From Branchiostoma floridae (taxonomy: Eukaryota; Chordata; Leptocardii; Amphioxiformes; Branchiostomatidae), in NCBI RefSeq assembly GCF_000003815.2, contig NC_049993.1:4845167-4909166 (forward strand): 64,000 bases of DNA. The letters run 5' to 3'. Every line of letters begins with the position of its first letter. Position 1 is the first letter of the stretch. The notes beneath the pieces were generated by a model. That model was not told the DNA's origin. It searched no databases and saw only the letters and a list, made by a program, of their open reading frames with translations. The position numbers were made by a program, and so were the translations under genes. Below, piece after piece: positions 48,701 to 59,437 of this stretch.

Positions 48701-51700
48701 GTACTCACTGTCACCCAACAGGGTGGTAGCCAGGGAGTGGCGCCCCTGCCATGGAGGAGCCAGTCACAAAATTAGGCTTCTTACGTTAACTACAAGCAGC
48801 AGACACTGTTATTTGGTTCTTGGTGAAACCATTTTATGATTAAACAGATGGAAGTGATAGCAAAAGTTATTGGACTGTACATGTGGTACTCTACTCTGTC
48901 AACCTGTATTTAAGGCCTTCAGGTCTGGCATCTGAGGGAGCTAACTGACCAGTGGGATAAAAATTTAGAAAAAAAATATGTGTAGAGACAGTAAAAAAAT
49001 TGTAGAAAAAATGGTGACTCTTAGATATCATTACATAACCTCCCTATATAATCCATTTTATACTGTCTATTAAACTGCATTCCTTATTCTGTACCAAACC
49101 CTCAGAAAATGTAAACAGTAACATCAAATTTAGTGATCAGCTTACTCTACTATACACATTCCCAGCATGGGCTGAACTTTGTAACATAATTTGTACTTTA
49201 TACTACGACCTATTGATTATAAAAGAACACCTTTTGCCGGTACATTGATAGATATTGGTACTCACTGTCACCCAACAGGGTGGTAGCCAGGGAGTGGCGA
49301 CCCTGCCATGGAGGAGCCAGTCACAAAATTAGGCTTCTTAGGTTAACGACAAACAGCTGTTAATTAGTCCCAGGTGATTATTGTGTTATAAGTCTTACCA
49401 GGTAAATGCTACTCTTACAGCCTTATCTTATATTAGAACATTTACATAAACGACTCCCAGTGAATCCCCCAACCTTTTAACACCTTACCAATTTACCATC
49501 AGAAAGACAAGCCATGTTCTATTCCTGCTGTGATGATCCTACAATTAATAAACTAATTTGTATGTAATCTTATGTAGAATAGAGAAGAAATATGTGTAAT
49601 ATTACAAATTGATATGACTTGGAAATTGACATGTATTTTGCGCTGTATATCACATGCTTTTGATTTCTGTGTCACAATTTTGTACCTTTTGGTATTGTGA
49701 AATACAATATTTACTTTAAAGCCATGTCTAATTATAAGTATATATACCATGTGCATGTTAAAGATTTTCGTGCTGCATACTTTGTGCATGTCACATGTTA
49801 TCTGACTTCTGTGTCACACAGTACAATTTTGTACATTCTCATATTGTGAAATACAACTTGTGCATTAAACACATGTCTAATTATAAGTGTATATATACCA
49901 TATGCATGTAAAATATTTTTGCTCTGCATACTTTGTGCATGTCATACAGTCACATACTATCTGACACAGTCACAGTTTTGTACAGTTTGGTATTGTGCAA
50001 TGCAATATTTTCATTAAAACATGTCTAATGATGATTGTATCTATACTGTGTGTATGTTTAACATTTTGTGCTGCATACGTTTGCGCTGCATCACATTCTA
50101 TATGACTTCTGTATCACAACTTGTACAATACATGGGATTGTCAACTGGTAAATCATTGTCTCTGTTTTTACTTGGTAATCATTTATTTTTGGGCCATGAT
50201 ACAATACAATTTCTGGCATTAATACAAGGAGCAGAAGAGCATTAATGCACGGAGTGAAGTGAGTTAATTCACTTCAGGTATGCAAATGTGAGAATATGTG
50301 TGTATGTATGATCGTGTCATCACCCCAAAGGTTTTTAAATCAATATTCTGTCAGGCTACACCAGTGTTCCTGTACGATATTCTGTCAGGCTACACCAGTG
50401 TTCCTGTACGATATTCTGTCAGGCTACACCAGTGTTCCTGTACGATATTCTGTCAGGCTACACCACTGTTCCTGTACGATATTCTGTCAGGCTACACCAC
50501 TGTTCCTGTACGATATTCTGTCAGGCTACACCAGTGTGGCCTGTACGATATTCTGTCAGGCTACACCAGTGTGGCCTGTACGATATTCTGTCAGGCTACA
50601 CCAGTGTGGCCTGTACGATATTCTGTCAGGCTACACCAAGTTCCTGTACGACATTCTGTCAGTCTACACCAGTGTTCTTGTTCGGGCCTTAAACAACTGA
50701 GTTGCACTGGCGTGTGTGGGGGTGGGAGGGGGTTGGTGTCGCTTGACATATGCAAGGTAGAAAATTAACACTAAGTCTTGTTGTAGTCGATCAACATCTT
50801 ACAAGAGGCTACGTCGCTGATTGGGTGTTGAAAAGGCCAATTAAGTGTTGAAACGGCAATTGCCATTCGTCTTTGGCTATGAAAACCCTTAACCATGGAA
50901 TATGTAGGTGAGGTGGGAAAGGGAACTGTTTACCATTTATCAAAGCAAGTTTTCCTATGTTAACTATAGGGGTTTGCTGCAATTCTCCGCCCCACCATTT
51001 TTAGTTCAAAAGCTGCATTCTAAACAGATCTTTTTCAAAGCATGCTTGCAGTGGAGAAGCCAGAAACAAAGAAGATCTTACCAATACTGCATCTCCCTGT
51101 GCTCGCCGCCTGGTATAATGAACGGGTACGGCACGTACATGGAGGAGTGCCGCTCTGGGTAGTCTCTGACGTCACGGCTGACCTAAAGCACCATTAACAG
51201 AACATGGATTTGTTTCGTGTTGATACAACATCAGGGTATCAGTAATATCTTAATGACTGATAATGACTTTAAAGCTATCTCGGTTAGCTAAATTGGCATT
51301 TTGACCTTCCACTGTTTTCTTATTAATGAATTAAGAACGAATGGAGCCGTAACGAATGTTGATAGATGGGCATAAAAGAATTCTAAATCTGATTTTTTTG
51401 GGGAGCAAATTGATGACGTCATCATTTTTATTGCCTCTGATATGATTTTTTTCTATGACAAAACACAGCACTTTGGTACATACCACTGTAATGAAACTTC
51501 GTATTTCGTTGCATAATGATGAAAGCTACAAACGGTTGCGCAAACTGATATCTAGTAACGATCTGTAGTTATTAAGAATTAATTTTTTTCAATTAGATGA
51601 AAACAAACATTTTCTAATTACTACAGATCATTAGTAGATATCATTTGTAACACCGGGAGTCAGGAAAGTCCTATACTGCTCGGATGCGATCCCAGGAGCT

Positions 51701-54700
51701 AGATTAGGACAGAACTTTGGCTACGCTCAACCCAGCGCGACTTTGGCAGGGAAGTGGTCAGGAGTAAAGTCGTGGGAAGGTCCTGAATGTGCGACAGGGC
51801 TTAACCATTCAACATGGCGGATGCTGACAACCTAATCCAGTTTACAATTAATCTATTTCCTTGAGGAAAGTCTGAAACACCATCTTATGACGGTCCTAAA
51901 GTGATTACAACTATTTAAGAAAGTGCAGATGTTTACCCTTTTGGAAAGCTTCTTCCACAAGCCGTGGAGGTCCTCTGCCCACTCTCTGTAGCTCTCATCC
52001 CTGATGCCGTTCAGGAAAGCGGGTCTGCAACAGGTAATTAAAATTCTTAAAATATGTTCCGTACGAAAAGGATGAATTTCCTTGTCCATGACACCCGCAA
52101 AGATTGATGTATCAAACTTTGTTGATATCCATGCGAACGATCATTCGAAGACTAACAACGATTTTAAGAAACTATAATTCTTAAGCCACTAGAAATCCCT
52201 GTACCATGGTACGCCAAGGAAAATGAAAAGAACTGGGATGATGAGAAAATCACAGGTCACAGCAACTATGTAACCCCAGGGTGACAGACTGAATAAAAGT
52301 TCTAAATGGGAACTATGCCGCTCCAAGCGTCTTACCGAGGGACGACTTTGGTACGAAAGATGTCAGTGGCATGAGGAATGAGTCCTCTCTACTTTACATA
52401 GCAACTAAGTTTAACCTCCAACATGGCGGCTGCTAAGTGACGTTGTAGTCACGTGGGTGGAAACACCCCATAGCCGTGCGCTCACCTCTCCTGCCAGTCG
52501 GACGGCTCCCAGTCCTCCAGCTCGGCGCCCGGTCCGGAGAACCACTGCGACACGAACCGACGCATCACCTCCCGGGACCGGATATCCTGGCCCCGGGCCC
52601 GCATGTTGTCAAACGCCCCCAAGATGTCCTCTGTCATGACAAACACAGGTTAGTAAAAACAATGTAGCATTTACCAGGCTCCACAGGTCGCTGGAAAAAA
52701 TAGTAGAAATAGGCCAAATAAGACAGAAAACACGCCAGAGGAGTTGGTTGGCCGAGGAGTACAGTTTGCAACCTAAGGTCTAACTCCTATGGCGTGTTTT
52801 CTGTCTCATTTGGTCAATTTCTACTATTTTAGTACTTTTTTCCAGCGACCTGTGGTGCCTGGTAGAGGCTAAGAACAGTGAAACTATCAAGACCAATCCC
52901 ATGGGGTGTGGAAACTTTCTGGGAGGGGACAGGGAAACAGATGAGTGTCGTCTCCAAGCAGATCTTTTGTGGGAAGATCGATTGTTAGTGTGTCTGAAAA
53001 ATAGGGCAGTCAAGAAACTTTACGATCTTCCGAACGTAACGCTACTTCATGTTTATCCGCGGGGTAACCTATATTCGTTAACGTTGTTTCTAAAAACGGT
53101 ATTTAGGGATATGAAGTCGATAGACTGTGGTTTCAAGTTGCAATGTTTTCAAGATATTGCTGTTTGAAACCACCGTCCGTTTGACACCCTGATTTTGTAA
53201 ACAACGGATATATGTTACCCCGCGGATAAAGGTGAACTAGCGTTACATTTGGCTGGAGATTAACGCCTCTTCAGACCTGCTGCCTGGTCATCTTCCCTCT
53301 TGTCGTGATATACCAGCTCGGACTTATTGGGATCTGTTCAGGAATGTCGCTCCTGACGTGAACTGTCTAAAGTCGGCCCGTCATTGCTACATACCACATT
53401 GCTGTGTGAATGTTTGATAGAAGATGTGGTGTGACATGGGTTGAACAGTTGGACATGCGCGCCATGCGAAATGTGCCACACCCCTCTCTCCATAATCTCC
53501 AAGCAGATGTTGTTGAGAGGGCCACGGAACATAATAACGCGACGTTTGATCACCTTGTTTTTTTAACACTGAATACTGAATACTCCCTAGTAACAAAGAA
53601 AATCCCGGAAAAAAACTTATTTAACACAATGGAACTGTTAAAATGTTACTTAAGACAACGCACCTGGGGAAGACTTCATGCTCATATCGACGAATGTTTT
53701 GGAGTCCTTGAAGACCCGTGTGGACTGTACGGCGTTCAGGAGGGCTCCGTAGCAGTAAACAGGGCTGTGGGGAGGGGACGGGTAAAGACAGTTCAGTATT
53801 TGAAAGCTGTACTTGTAATGAGTACTAGGACTTTTAATGGTTTCAAAGGATCTGGGCAAGAGAATCCAATTCTTGGGTCTTCTAGGCTAACGTCACATTT
53901 CACCTGGGCCAGGCCAGATTGTTTGTGGAAACGAAAAATAGAAACGTACACGTAAGAATATACACAACTATTCTCTTTGCTAATATCTGCTGGGGCCGTC
54001 TTACACGTTGCATACAGTTGCCCCTGTAGGACTAGTGCGCCAGTGGACGAGAGGGTGGAGAAGGACATGCACACCCCTCCTTCACCTTAAAAACTCAAGT
54101 GCAGGCCAGGCAGACGGGTCTGTCTACCATTGTCTTCCGAGACAGACGGATGTCAAAACAAAACAACTATTCTCTTTACACTATTCTCTGTAGTTTGGTA
54201 TTATGTAGTTTGCTTTTATATCATCATACATTTCGTTCCCGAAAGCTACCCGGCCGGGCCTCTGTTTGGAGATGTGACGTAGGCCCAAGAGTAAATTTCA
54301 CATTAGCGCAAGCTTTTTCTGGGGTTCAATAATGCGAAATGAAGTGGATTTTGTTGACTGTCCCTTAAAGCCGATCATTGAAGAAAAGATCAGTTCAGGG
54401 TGACCCTGTGTGAGTTATATATATAGATCTACATCTTTAGCCCAACTAGTAATTACTGTACACGACAACCCAGTCACTCTAGTATGCGGACACGATGTCA
54501 GAACTTTCACGGTTCCTAGAATGATGTGTAAAGTGTAGGATCAAACACTCAATAGTTTCCTCTTAGAAAATGTCATCTATTGTCATCATATATGTGTATT
54601 TAGAAGTTTGTGCACGCCTTTCAAATATATTCATGGTCTATAGTAGCATAGATGACTTAAAGGCACTTGGGTCTTCAAATATCGCATATGTTTCATATGA

Positions 54701-56608
54701 ACTACATTACTCTATTAACTAAAGAACTTAGTCAAAGAGCATGAACTGTTTCGGTAAATAGAAATCTTCTTTATTTAACACCATTTTCATCTCCTCGCCA
54801 TTGTTATTCTCTTTACCACCATACCATGGTACCAGGACCATTATTCCTATCTCACCTTACAGACATATTTCTGAATGGTCCATAGGGTTTCACAACGTTT
54901 TAAGATGAGATTTGGAAGAGACTTAAGTCACGCTTAAGAATGTCGTGATGTCTGGTGCGTTCCCTAACAGGGCCTGACCTTGACTTGACCTCTGCGTGCC
55001 GCGTCCTTTATGCAAACAGACAATAACATACGTCATCACGCAGGCACGACAAGGTCAAAGTCAAGGGTACCTACCACTAGGGCGTCAACATCGCCTCTTA
55101 AAGTCAACCATGAATTTCCCCTATTTTGTACAGACGGAAGAAACATCGGACTGGTTGTTTCTTGACCCATACATGAACTAAGAATCGAACGTCTAAAGGA
55201 AAGTGGATCCGTCTGAGAATGGCGCGGAAAGAGATTTCTGCTTCGGGAAGATGTAACGTTAATCCAGCTTGGGAGATTAATAGAATCAACACTATTTCCT
55301 GCAGTACAATGTGAACTAGTCAGAATTGCCCTGAAGAAGGTGACAGACGGTCACCGAAACGTCGGTGAGAATGAAGCATTGGTTGTGTAAAAAGAGTCTC
55401 TTTATTTAGAATCAACACTGAGTTGAAAACGAGAGGTTAATCGCCAGTTTCTGAATGGCACCGCTTAATAGAAATTTCAGAAAACAGAGAAGGGACTAGA
55501 ACAGCGTGTTGAATTGTGCTTCCAACGAAAGTTCAGAACAAAAATGCATTCCGCCGTATGATGGATAAAGATGTTATATCTGAAATGGAATACCAAAAAT
55601 AAACTTCTCTGAACCAGTTTCAATTCTGTAGCTTTGACCAAAGCCATTTGCACAGTTGCCTCTTCTCTCACATAGTCACGAGACTATAGTCATTGGAAAT
55701 AAGGTTCTGTCCCAAGTTAATCTACTGTCACACATCTTTCCAATGAATTTGCTCCGACCACTCCCCAACCAAAGAAGGTCCTGGGTTGGGAGGCGCCTTG
55801 AATCGATCCTATCCTAGCTCCAGTCTGCTCCTTCGATCCGTTCGCCTCCAAGTAGAAGATGACTTTTCACAACATTAGAATTCTATAGTTGGCTGGCAAA
55901 CGACATTTAAAGACAACCTCGCCGTCGCAACCACAGAAGACCACGAGCACGACTAAGTTCCAACCATGGTCTGGAGAAGGTCGGGAGTCAGTGGTTTGCT
56001 CTGTGTGACATGTACAAGGGCTAGCTTTAAATAGACGACCGTACTTGATCTAGCATGTCTGAGGATTCAGTAGGTTGTTCTGAAAGAACACGACCATTGA
56101 CTGGCGCTCGTTTGGATTGTCTACAGGACGTCGGTACGGTAAGTACAGGTGTCCTGGCGAGAATAAACTTTACGCAGGAATCAAAACAAAACTTGTTCGG
56201 TGGTTCATGTCTGCTCACCTTAACGACGAAATAGTGGTGTATTATCTACACTGCTATTAATATTGGTGATTAAGACATAAAGATAAGCTAAAGAGATGTT
56301 ACATAATACTTAATTTATCCTGTATTGCAACATAAGTTGGGTACATACAAATGTATTCATATACCTAGCCAGGACTGGCCTATCGAAAACGCGTCGGTCC
56401 CTTCTTCATTATTGTTGCGAATATCAAGTTTCAAGCTTCATCTACATCGTGCATGATAGCAAACATCATCGTAAACCTACCTGTCACAGGCAGGTATATC
56501 TCTTAGCGCCGTGCCATCCTGGTCGTCTCCCCCTGAAATCCACCTCTGAGCCCGGCAGGAACACAGACAGGCCGCCGCCAAGACCGCGAACACAAGTCCC
56601 CCCGCCAT
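24702..56608 (-). CDS. TREH: Trehalase-like protein (GH37) with altered catalytic residues
   Basis: Fifteen exons in reading order: 56481-56608, 53664-53764, 52486-52630, 51937-52024, 51082-51182, 29308-29400, 28945-29086, 28536-28636, 28350-28399, 27851-28051, 27261-27393, 26779-26875, 25896-26123, 25310-25360, 24702-24860. All junctions are GT/AG and in phase, giving 605 residues. Seen: a signal peptide (about 1-20), YCYGALLNAVQ, signature 1 as PGGEHREMQYWDTYW (178-192), VPGGGRVY (223-230), RPEAW (300-304), ESGWEFSSRW (332-341), signature 2 as QAWDYPYGTAP (481-491), GAMWDTYNV (532-539), DGYGWTNGV (554-562), and a hydrophobic C-terminus typical of GPI attachment. Known: trehalase cuts trehalose to two glucoses at the cell surface. 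Odd: the catalytic Asp is Glu336, the catalytic Glu is Asp535, and the Arg of PGGRF is Glu181. It may be inactive or have a new substrate. Intron 5 contains a PP2C gene on the other strand. Confidence 0.93.
25141..25285. mobile_element. Foldback MITE in a TREH-like intron
   Basis: Termini TAGCCTGGTTTCC and GGATACCAGGCTA are inverted. An inner palindrome around AGAGGACAGAAGAGACT is present, with one arm partly duplicated. Non-coding. Confidence 0.6.
30057..43977 (+). CDS. PP2C-family Ser/Thr phosphatase nested in the trehalase-like intron
   Basis: Exons 30057-30134, 30816-31138, 33644-33770, 39697-39833 and 42714-43977 join in phases 0, 2, 0, 2 to 642 residues. Seen: MEDRH with Glu19-Asp20; VCDGHGG with metal-binding Asp38; GTTAV; GWVGDS (110-115); EKERQRIKQAGGTV; LNGALSVSRSLGD; EYLVLGSDGFFDHV (Asp202); and GAIDNITIMV (Asp246). 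The metal-site acids of PPM phosphatases are therefore kept. After about residue 255 comes a long tail: an acidic Asp/Glu run, a Pro/Ser/Thr-rich stretch, and a Lys/Arg-rich end (KKKKNIIRRALKSGKKRGQE). Known: PPM enzymes are metal-dependent, monomeric phosphatases. Odd: the usual DHKP before the E-x-x-RI segment is replaced by HRCAC. An in-frame upstream ATG at 29973 could extend the N-terminus; 30057 fits the family start better. I cannot assign a specific orthologue. Confidence 0.9.
32113..32480. mobile_element. MITE, PIF/Harbinger-like, family B copy 2
   Basis: Terminal inverted repeats start GGCCACACCAATTTAATG and end ATTGGTGTGGCC. TTA is duplicated at 32110-32112 and 32481-32483. The interior matches 9344-9704. 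Lies in the PP2C intron between exons 2 and 3. Confidence 0.85.
32663..33190. mobile_element. Long-TIR DNA transposon containing the assembly gap
   Basis: Terminal inverted repeats of about 77 bp begin CCCCCCTCACATTAGGCGCG, flanked by TA on both sides. The 100-N gap at 33014-33113 starts inside it, and the right repeat resumes directly after the gap, so the true internal length is unknown. Confidence 0.75.
33014..33113. other. Assembly gap (100 N)
   Basis: A run of exactly 100 N, a conventional placeholder of unknown true length. Confidence 0.99.
33809..34241. mobile_element. hAT-like MITE with GGTCC/GGACC interior
   Basis: Termini TAGGGCTGGGTATCGG and CCGGTACCCAGCCCTA. A perfect 8-bp target duplication GTCAGAAT lies at 33801-33808 and 34242-34249. 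The interior holds repeated CCGGTAC and GGACCTGA words. It starts 39 bp after the donor of PP2C exon 3. Confidence 0.88.
34399..39471. mobile_element. 5.1 kb non-autonomous TIR element with GTCAG subterminal repeats
   Basis: Both ends carry inverted copies of CAGCGGCG, then TAGTTAACACCCGTCA, then clusters of GTCAGTGACGCGTCAGAAATC. TA lies directly outside each end. The 4.7 kb interior holds no open frame with recognisable transposase features. It fills most of PP2C intron 3. Confidence 0.72.
40224..40576. mobile_element. hAT MITE, family C copy 2
   Basis: Same ends and interior as 21457-21818. A perfect 8-bp duplication TGTGGTGT lies at 40216-40223 and 40577-40584. 353 bp. In PP2C intron 4. 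Confidence 0.88.
40917..41257. mobile_element. hAT-like MITE with GTGCAGGT repeats
   Basis: Ends CAGGGCTCGAAATAC and GTATTTCGAGCCCTG are inverted. The interior holds many inverted copies of GTGCAGGTAA and TTACCTGCAC. No clean target duplication is visible. Confidence 0.7.
41833..42021. mobile_element. Foldback MITE, family D copy 1
   Basis: Imperfect inverted arms of about 60 bp start CTACCAGGCTTCTCAGGTCG and contain AATAGTACAAATTGGACAAA. A second nested palindrome surrounds GAGTTAGCTAACC. Related to 52672-52869. Confidence 0.7.
44181..45297. repeat. Tandem repeat, 3 copies of about 373 bp
   Basis: Units begin at 44181, 44554 and 44927 with CTGTTAGTTTCAATTTGGAA and end near GAAGAAAAGAAAATAATGT. 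They are over 90% alike by eye. They start about 200 bp after the PP2C stop. Confidence 0.92.
45485..47420. repeat. Foldback structure enclosing tandem units
   Basis: About 120 bp at 45485-45606 recurs inverted at 47290-47418 (GGATGACTGGAAGGGACAAA and AGTTTGACAGTC words). Between the arms are three copies of a unit of about 340-370 bp starting near 45740, 46090 and 46455 (TGTAGTGGACTGGCACCAAC), plus several GGGCAGGGTCTAA palindromes (about 45990-46880). Confidence 0.75.
47706..49351. repeat. Tandem repeat of about 495-556 bp, four unit starts
   Basis: GGTACTCACTGTCACCCAAC followed by GGTGG[T/C]AGCCAGGGA recurs at about 47706, 48201, 48701 and 49257. The last unit is partial. Non-coding. Confidence 0.88.
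49560..50060. repeat. Diverged AT-rich tandem repeat
   Basis: Three loosely related blocks carry CATGTCTAATTATAAGT, ATATACCATATGCATGT and GCATACTTTGTGCATGTCA. Non-coding. Confidence 0.55.
50341..50690. repeat. 34-35 bp minisatellite, about 10 copies
   Basis: The unit contains ATATTCTGTCAGGCTACACC. Two variants alternate in blocks: GTGTTCCTGT-type (34 bp) and GTGTGGCCTGT-type (35 bp). Open frames across it are artefacts of the repeat. Confidence 0.93.
51500..51645. mobile_element. Imperfect palindrome, MITE-like
   Basis: Inverted arms about 40 bp long: AAACTGATATCTAGTAACGA and ATTAGTAGATATCATTTG. Lies in the trehalase-like intron between exons 4 and 5. Confidence 0.5.
52672..52869. mobile_element. 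Foldback MITE, family D copy 2
   Basis: Arms CCAGGCTCCACAGGTCGCTG and CAGCGACCTGTGGTGCCTGG, with an inner palindrome CACGCCAGAGGAG / CTCCTATGGCGTG. Same arm sequence as 41833-42021. It lies 40 bp upstream of trehalase-like exon 3. Confidence 0.75.
53770..56480. other. First trehalase-like intron, no further gene seen
   Basis: Contains CTGAAGAAGGTGACAG-type sequence at 55331-55365 (see findings). No exon or RNA gene was recognised. Confidence 0.5.
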
Positions 56609-57303
56609 ACTTCTCTGTCTCCCGTCAGACCAGCGCCTCCAGCTCACCCTACAAGCCTCACAAACTACTCAACCTCCCTCCGAAGTTGACACTAAAGCCT
56701 TGGGAGGGTTTCGCACCAGTTTGCGAGGGTACGATCCTCACGACGTAAGCCGCGTCGCGATTGGTCGGCGCTACCCTCGCGGCCCGCCGAGATGTTTGCC
56801 TCGGAGTGGCGGTATGTTTGCTCTTCGCGGGATGCTAAGACGCGGCCTTGGAAAACCTGTTTCAGGTCATCCAGATATTCTCTAAAATCAAGGAAAACAA
56901 CGATACCGTTTACAGCCGTGTCATATGTTCAAGCAAATATAAGCACAGAATCTGATTCACATTGAATTGAGTTAGGAATATTGGTAAATTAAAAGAATTG
57001 ATATTCAGTACATACATTTGATGCTGTCTGATAAAATGGGGACAGTTAAAACTCTTGTAATAGAAAATATGGGAAGTCAGTCTCAAGGCTACGAACAGGA
57101 TTTCATTCCGTGTATTTGTGTTTTGGAAATATCGAACCAGTCTACTGCTACTGCTATCGAGGGACCACTCAAGATCTATGCACCTTCAACTCTGCTCTCT
57201 TCTGTAGCATTTCTTTCGACGTTCGAGTGTATTTCTCAGTCATTTTCCCAGTGTATATTTCAACCCTTGAATTCCTCCCTGTCATTCACCTCACTTCTCA
57301 TTC

Positions 57304-57822
57304 GTGAGATCGTCTGGCGCAGCGGCGGGATTTGTGCCTCGTGACCGAGAGGTGGAGAGTTCGAATCCCGCTGCGTGTCACCGATCTTGTACCCTTGGGA
57401 AAGGCACTTTACACGGATTTCCTCACTATACTCAGGTGAAAAATGAGTACCTAGCTTCGGCTAGGGCCGTCCCTCGGATAGGACGTTAAATGGAGGTCCC
57501 GTGTATGGGGAGAGTCACACCCCATGCACGTTAAAGAACCCCCACACGTGCGATGGTGCGGTGTGAGATGGAACAAACCCTTCTGTCTGGAGTTGGTGAT
57601 TCACTTCAAATCACCCGGTTGGAGGCCTGGCGAACCTCCATACCGTATTAGCCAGCGAAAGGGTATATCACCCCGTAAGGGGCGGTATAACCCCGCCGCG
57701 TGTAGACATGTGCGAACATGTGCACATGTGTGTATGGCGGCTTTGAAAAGGTGTTCTTAACACCTGTTTCGCCATACCCTCCAAATGGAGAATCCTAATA
57801 AATAAATAAATAAATAAACCCC
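57304..57822 (+). repeat. tRNA-derived SINE
   Basis: The head has a tRNA-like A box (TGGCGCAGCGG) and B box (GAGTTCGAATCCCGC). The body contains CACGTTAAAGAACCC and CGGATAGGACGTTAAAT, and the tail ends in (AATA)n. It is not a functional tRNA: no complete cloverleaf could be drawn. A fragment of the same family lies at about 19020-19320. Confidence 0.8.
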
Positions 57823-59274
57823 ACCCCTAACGTCCTTCCCGCCATGTCCCCCGAAGGGTCACAATCATGACACAGCGAGTTGACATTCGACTCAACCTTG
57901 TCCCAACATACTCGGATGAACAAATTTGTACTTGCTGAATTCTAGTCCTCGTGGACTCGGCTGTTATTACCTCCATGATACATGGATGTGTTTTTGTGTC
58001 TGTCTGTCTAGCTGTCTGTCTGTGTTTCTGGACGGTGGTCAGCTTAACTTTATCATCTCGGGATGGATTGTAATGATATTTGGCATCGATAGGGGTTGGG
58101 AGGTCGAAGGTCAAAGCCGATTTTTGGCCCTCCGGTGGTAACCTTGGTACTGCAGCCTAACTTCCGGTTTTGCATCTTATATCCTAGATATATTATGGTT
58201 TTGTTGTATAAAGTGATGCACCGATGCTACTAAGTTAAGAGGATGCAAACTGAACTGGATGATTTCTTATTTATTGAACACACTACAGCTGTTTTCCCCA
58301 TCTTCGACTCATTACTAATAATATGCAACAAAAATTTACGTCAATACGTCGTCAGTATTTACGTCAATACATCGATATATTGAATATGATAGATCTACGT
58401 AGATCACAGTCATGGTTCACATATCATTCATCACATATCATTCATCACATATGCGTAGATCAGTACATGTCTTATGACTGGCCACTTAAACAATCTACTA
58501 CACAGAGCCTCACAAAGTAAACTCAAAACATTCAGGCGATTGTGAATGACATGGTCCGAATCGACATGATATGTCATTCACAAAAGAAAGAACTCGAACT
58601 CAGCTATAAACAATTCAATTCAATTCAAGCACATAGCTTTCATTACAATACCTTAAACTCAACAATTACCAACGAAAAACCACAGAACTTTTAAATATTA
58701 CAATGCGAATTCTACCATGTGGTGTACATGTAACGTTATATACAGGTGTACGTAGTACATCGTGCAATGTACGGCACTATAAAATACATTACACGGTATG
58801 GCGATATAGGAGAAGATCATAGCTAAAACAAACAATTGTAAATGGTAAGAAAATTAGCCCCATATTCTTTCATTACATTTCAACTTTTGCCTTTTTTCGC
58901 TCGATGCAGACGATAAGCATTCAACATGAGTAGTATACATAGAGCAAGCTAGTTATTCTTTCCAGGTGGCGCGTAGAGGCAAGAAGAGGTAAGTATGTCA
59001 CAGATCAGAACTTCATAATCCACCTTTCGCGGTTCAAGACGACATCGTATAAAATCTTTTAGATCAAATACAAATAGTTAGTTTCCTCACAAGAGTCAAG
59101 AGGAGAACGGAAATAGACTAAAGAAAATGATTTGAGCGTTGATACGACCAGTAGACTTCTGTATACACGTAGTATGAAAGCAGCCTAATTTCATTGACTC
59201 TCGTGAGACTGATATTTCTTGACAGACTAGGTGTTCCGCAAACAGTGCCTCTTCACAGCGTCTGTTAGCCTGAG

Positions 59275-59391
59275 TACCCTCCTCCGTAGTGATCGCTGTC
59301 TCAATACTTTCGCTTGCTATTAAACCGTGGTCAGCGGCCCAAGCGAAACAATTGAGCCAGCGGTCACTGCGGAGGATGGTACTCAGGCTAA
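59275..59391. mobile_element. Foldback MITE
   Basis: Inverted arms of about 45 bp: TTAGCCTGAGTACC and GGTACTCAGGCTAA, with GTTTCGCTTGG-type sequence near the loop. About 50 bp from the GPCR stop codon, probably in its 3'UTR. Confidence 0.7.
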
Positions 59392-59437
59392 GTGGACGCA
59401 CTGATGATATTACATAGATACGCTCTATGGTATAATG

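Noticed and set aside
50341..50690. CRISPR-like array
   Set aside because: The repeats are contiguous without unique spacers and the genome is animal.
50296..50768. Three overlapping open frames of 86-156 codons
   Set aside because: Produced by the 34-bp minisatellite; 34 is not a multiple of 3, so the same peptide cycles through all frames.
53410..53955. 181-codon plus-strand open frame
   Set aside because: Antisense to trehalase-like exon 2 (53664-53764) with no domain of its own.
57304..57400. A tRNA gene
   Set aside because: Only A- and B-box-like segments are present with no complete cloverleaf; the downstream body and AATA tail identify a SINE.
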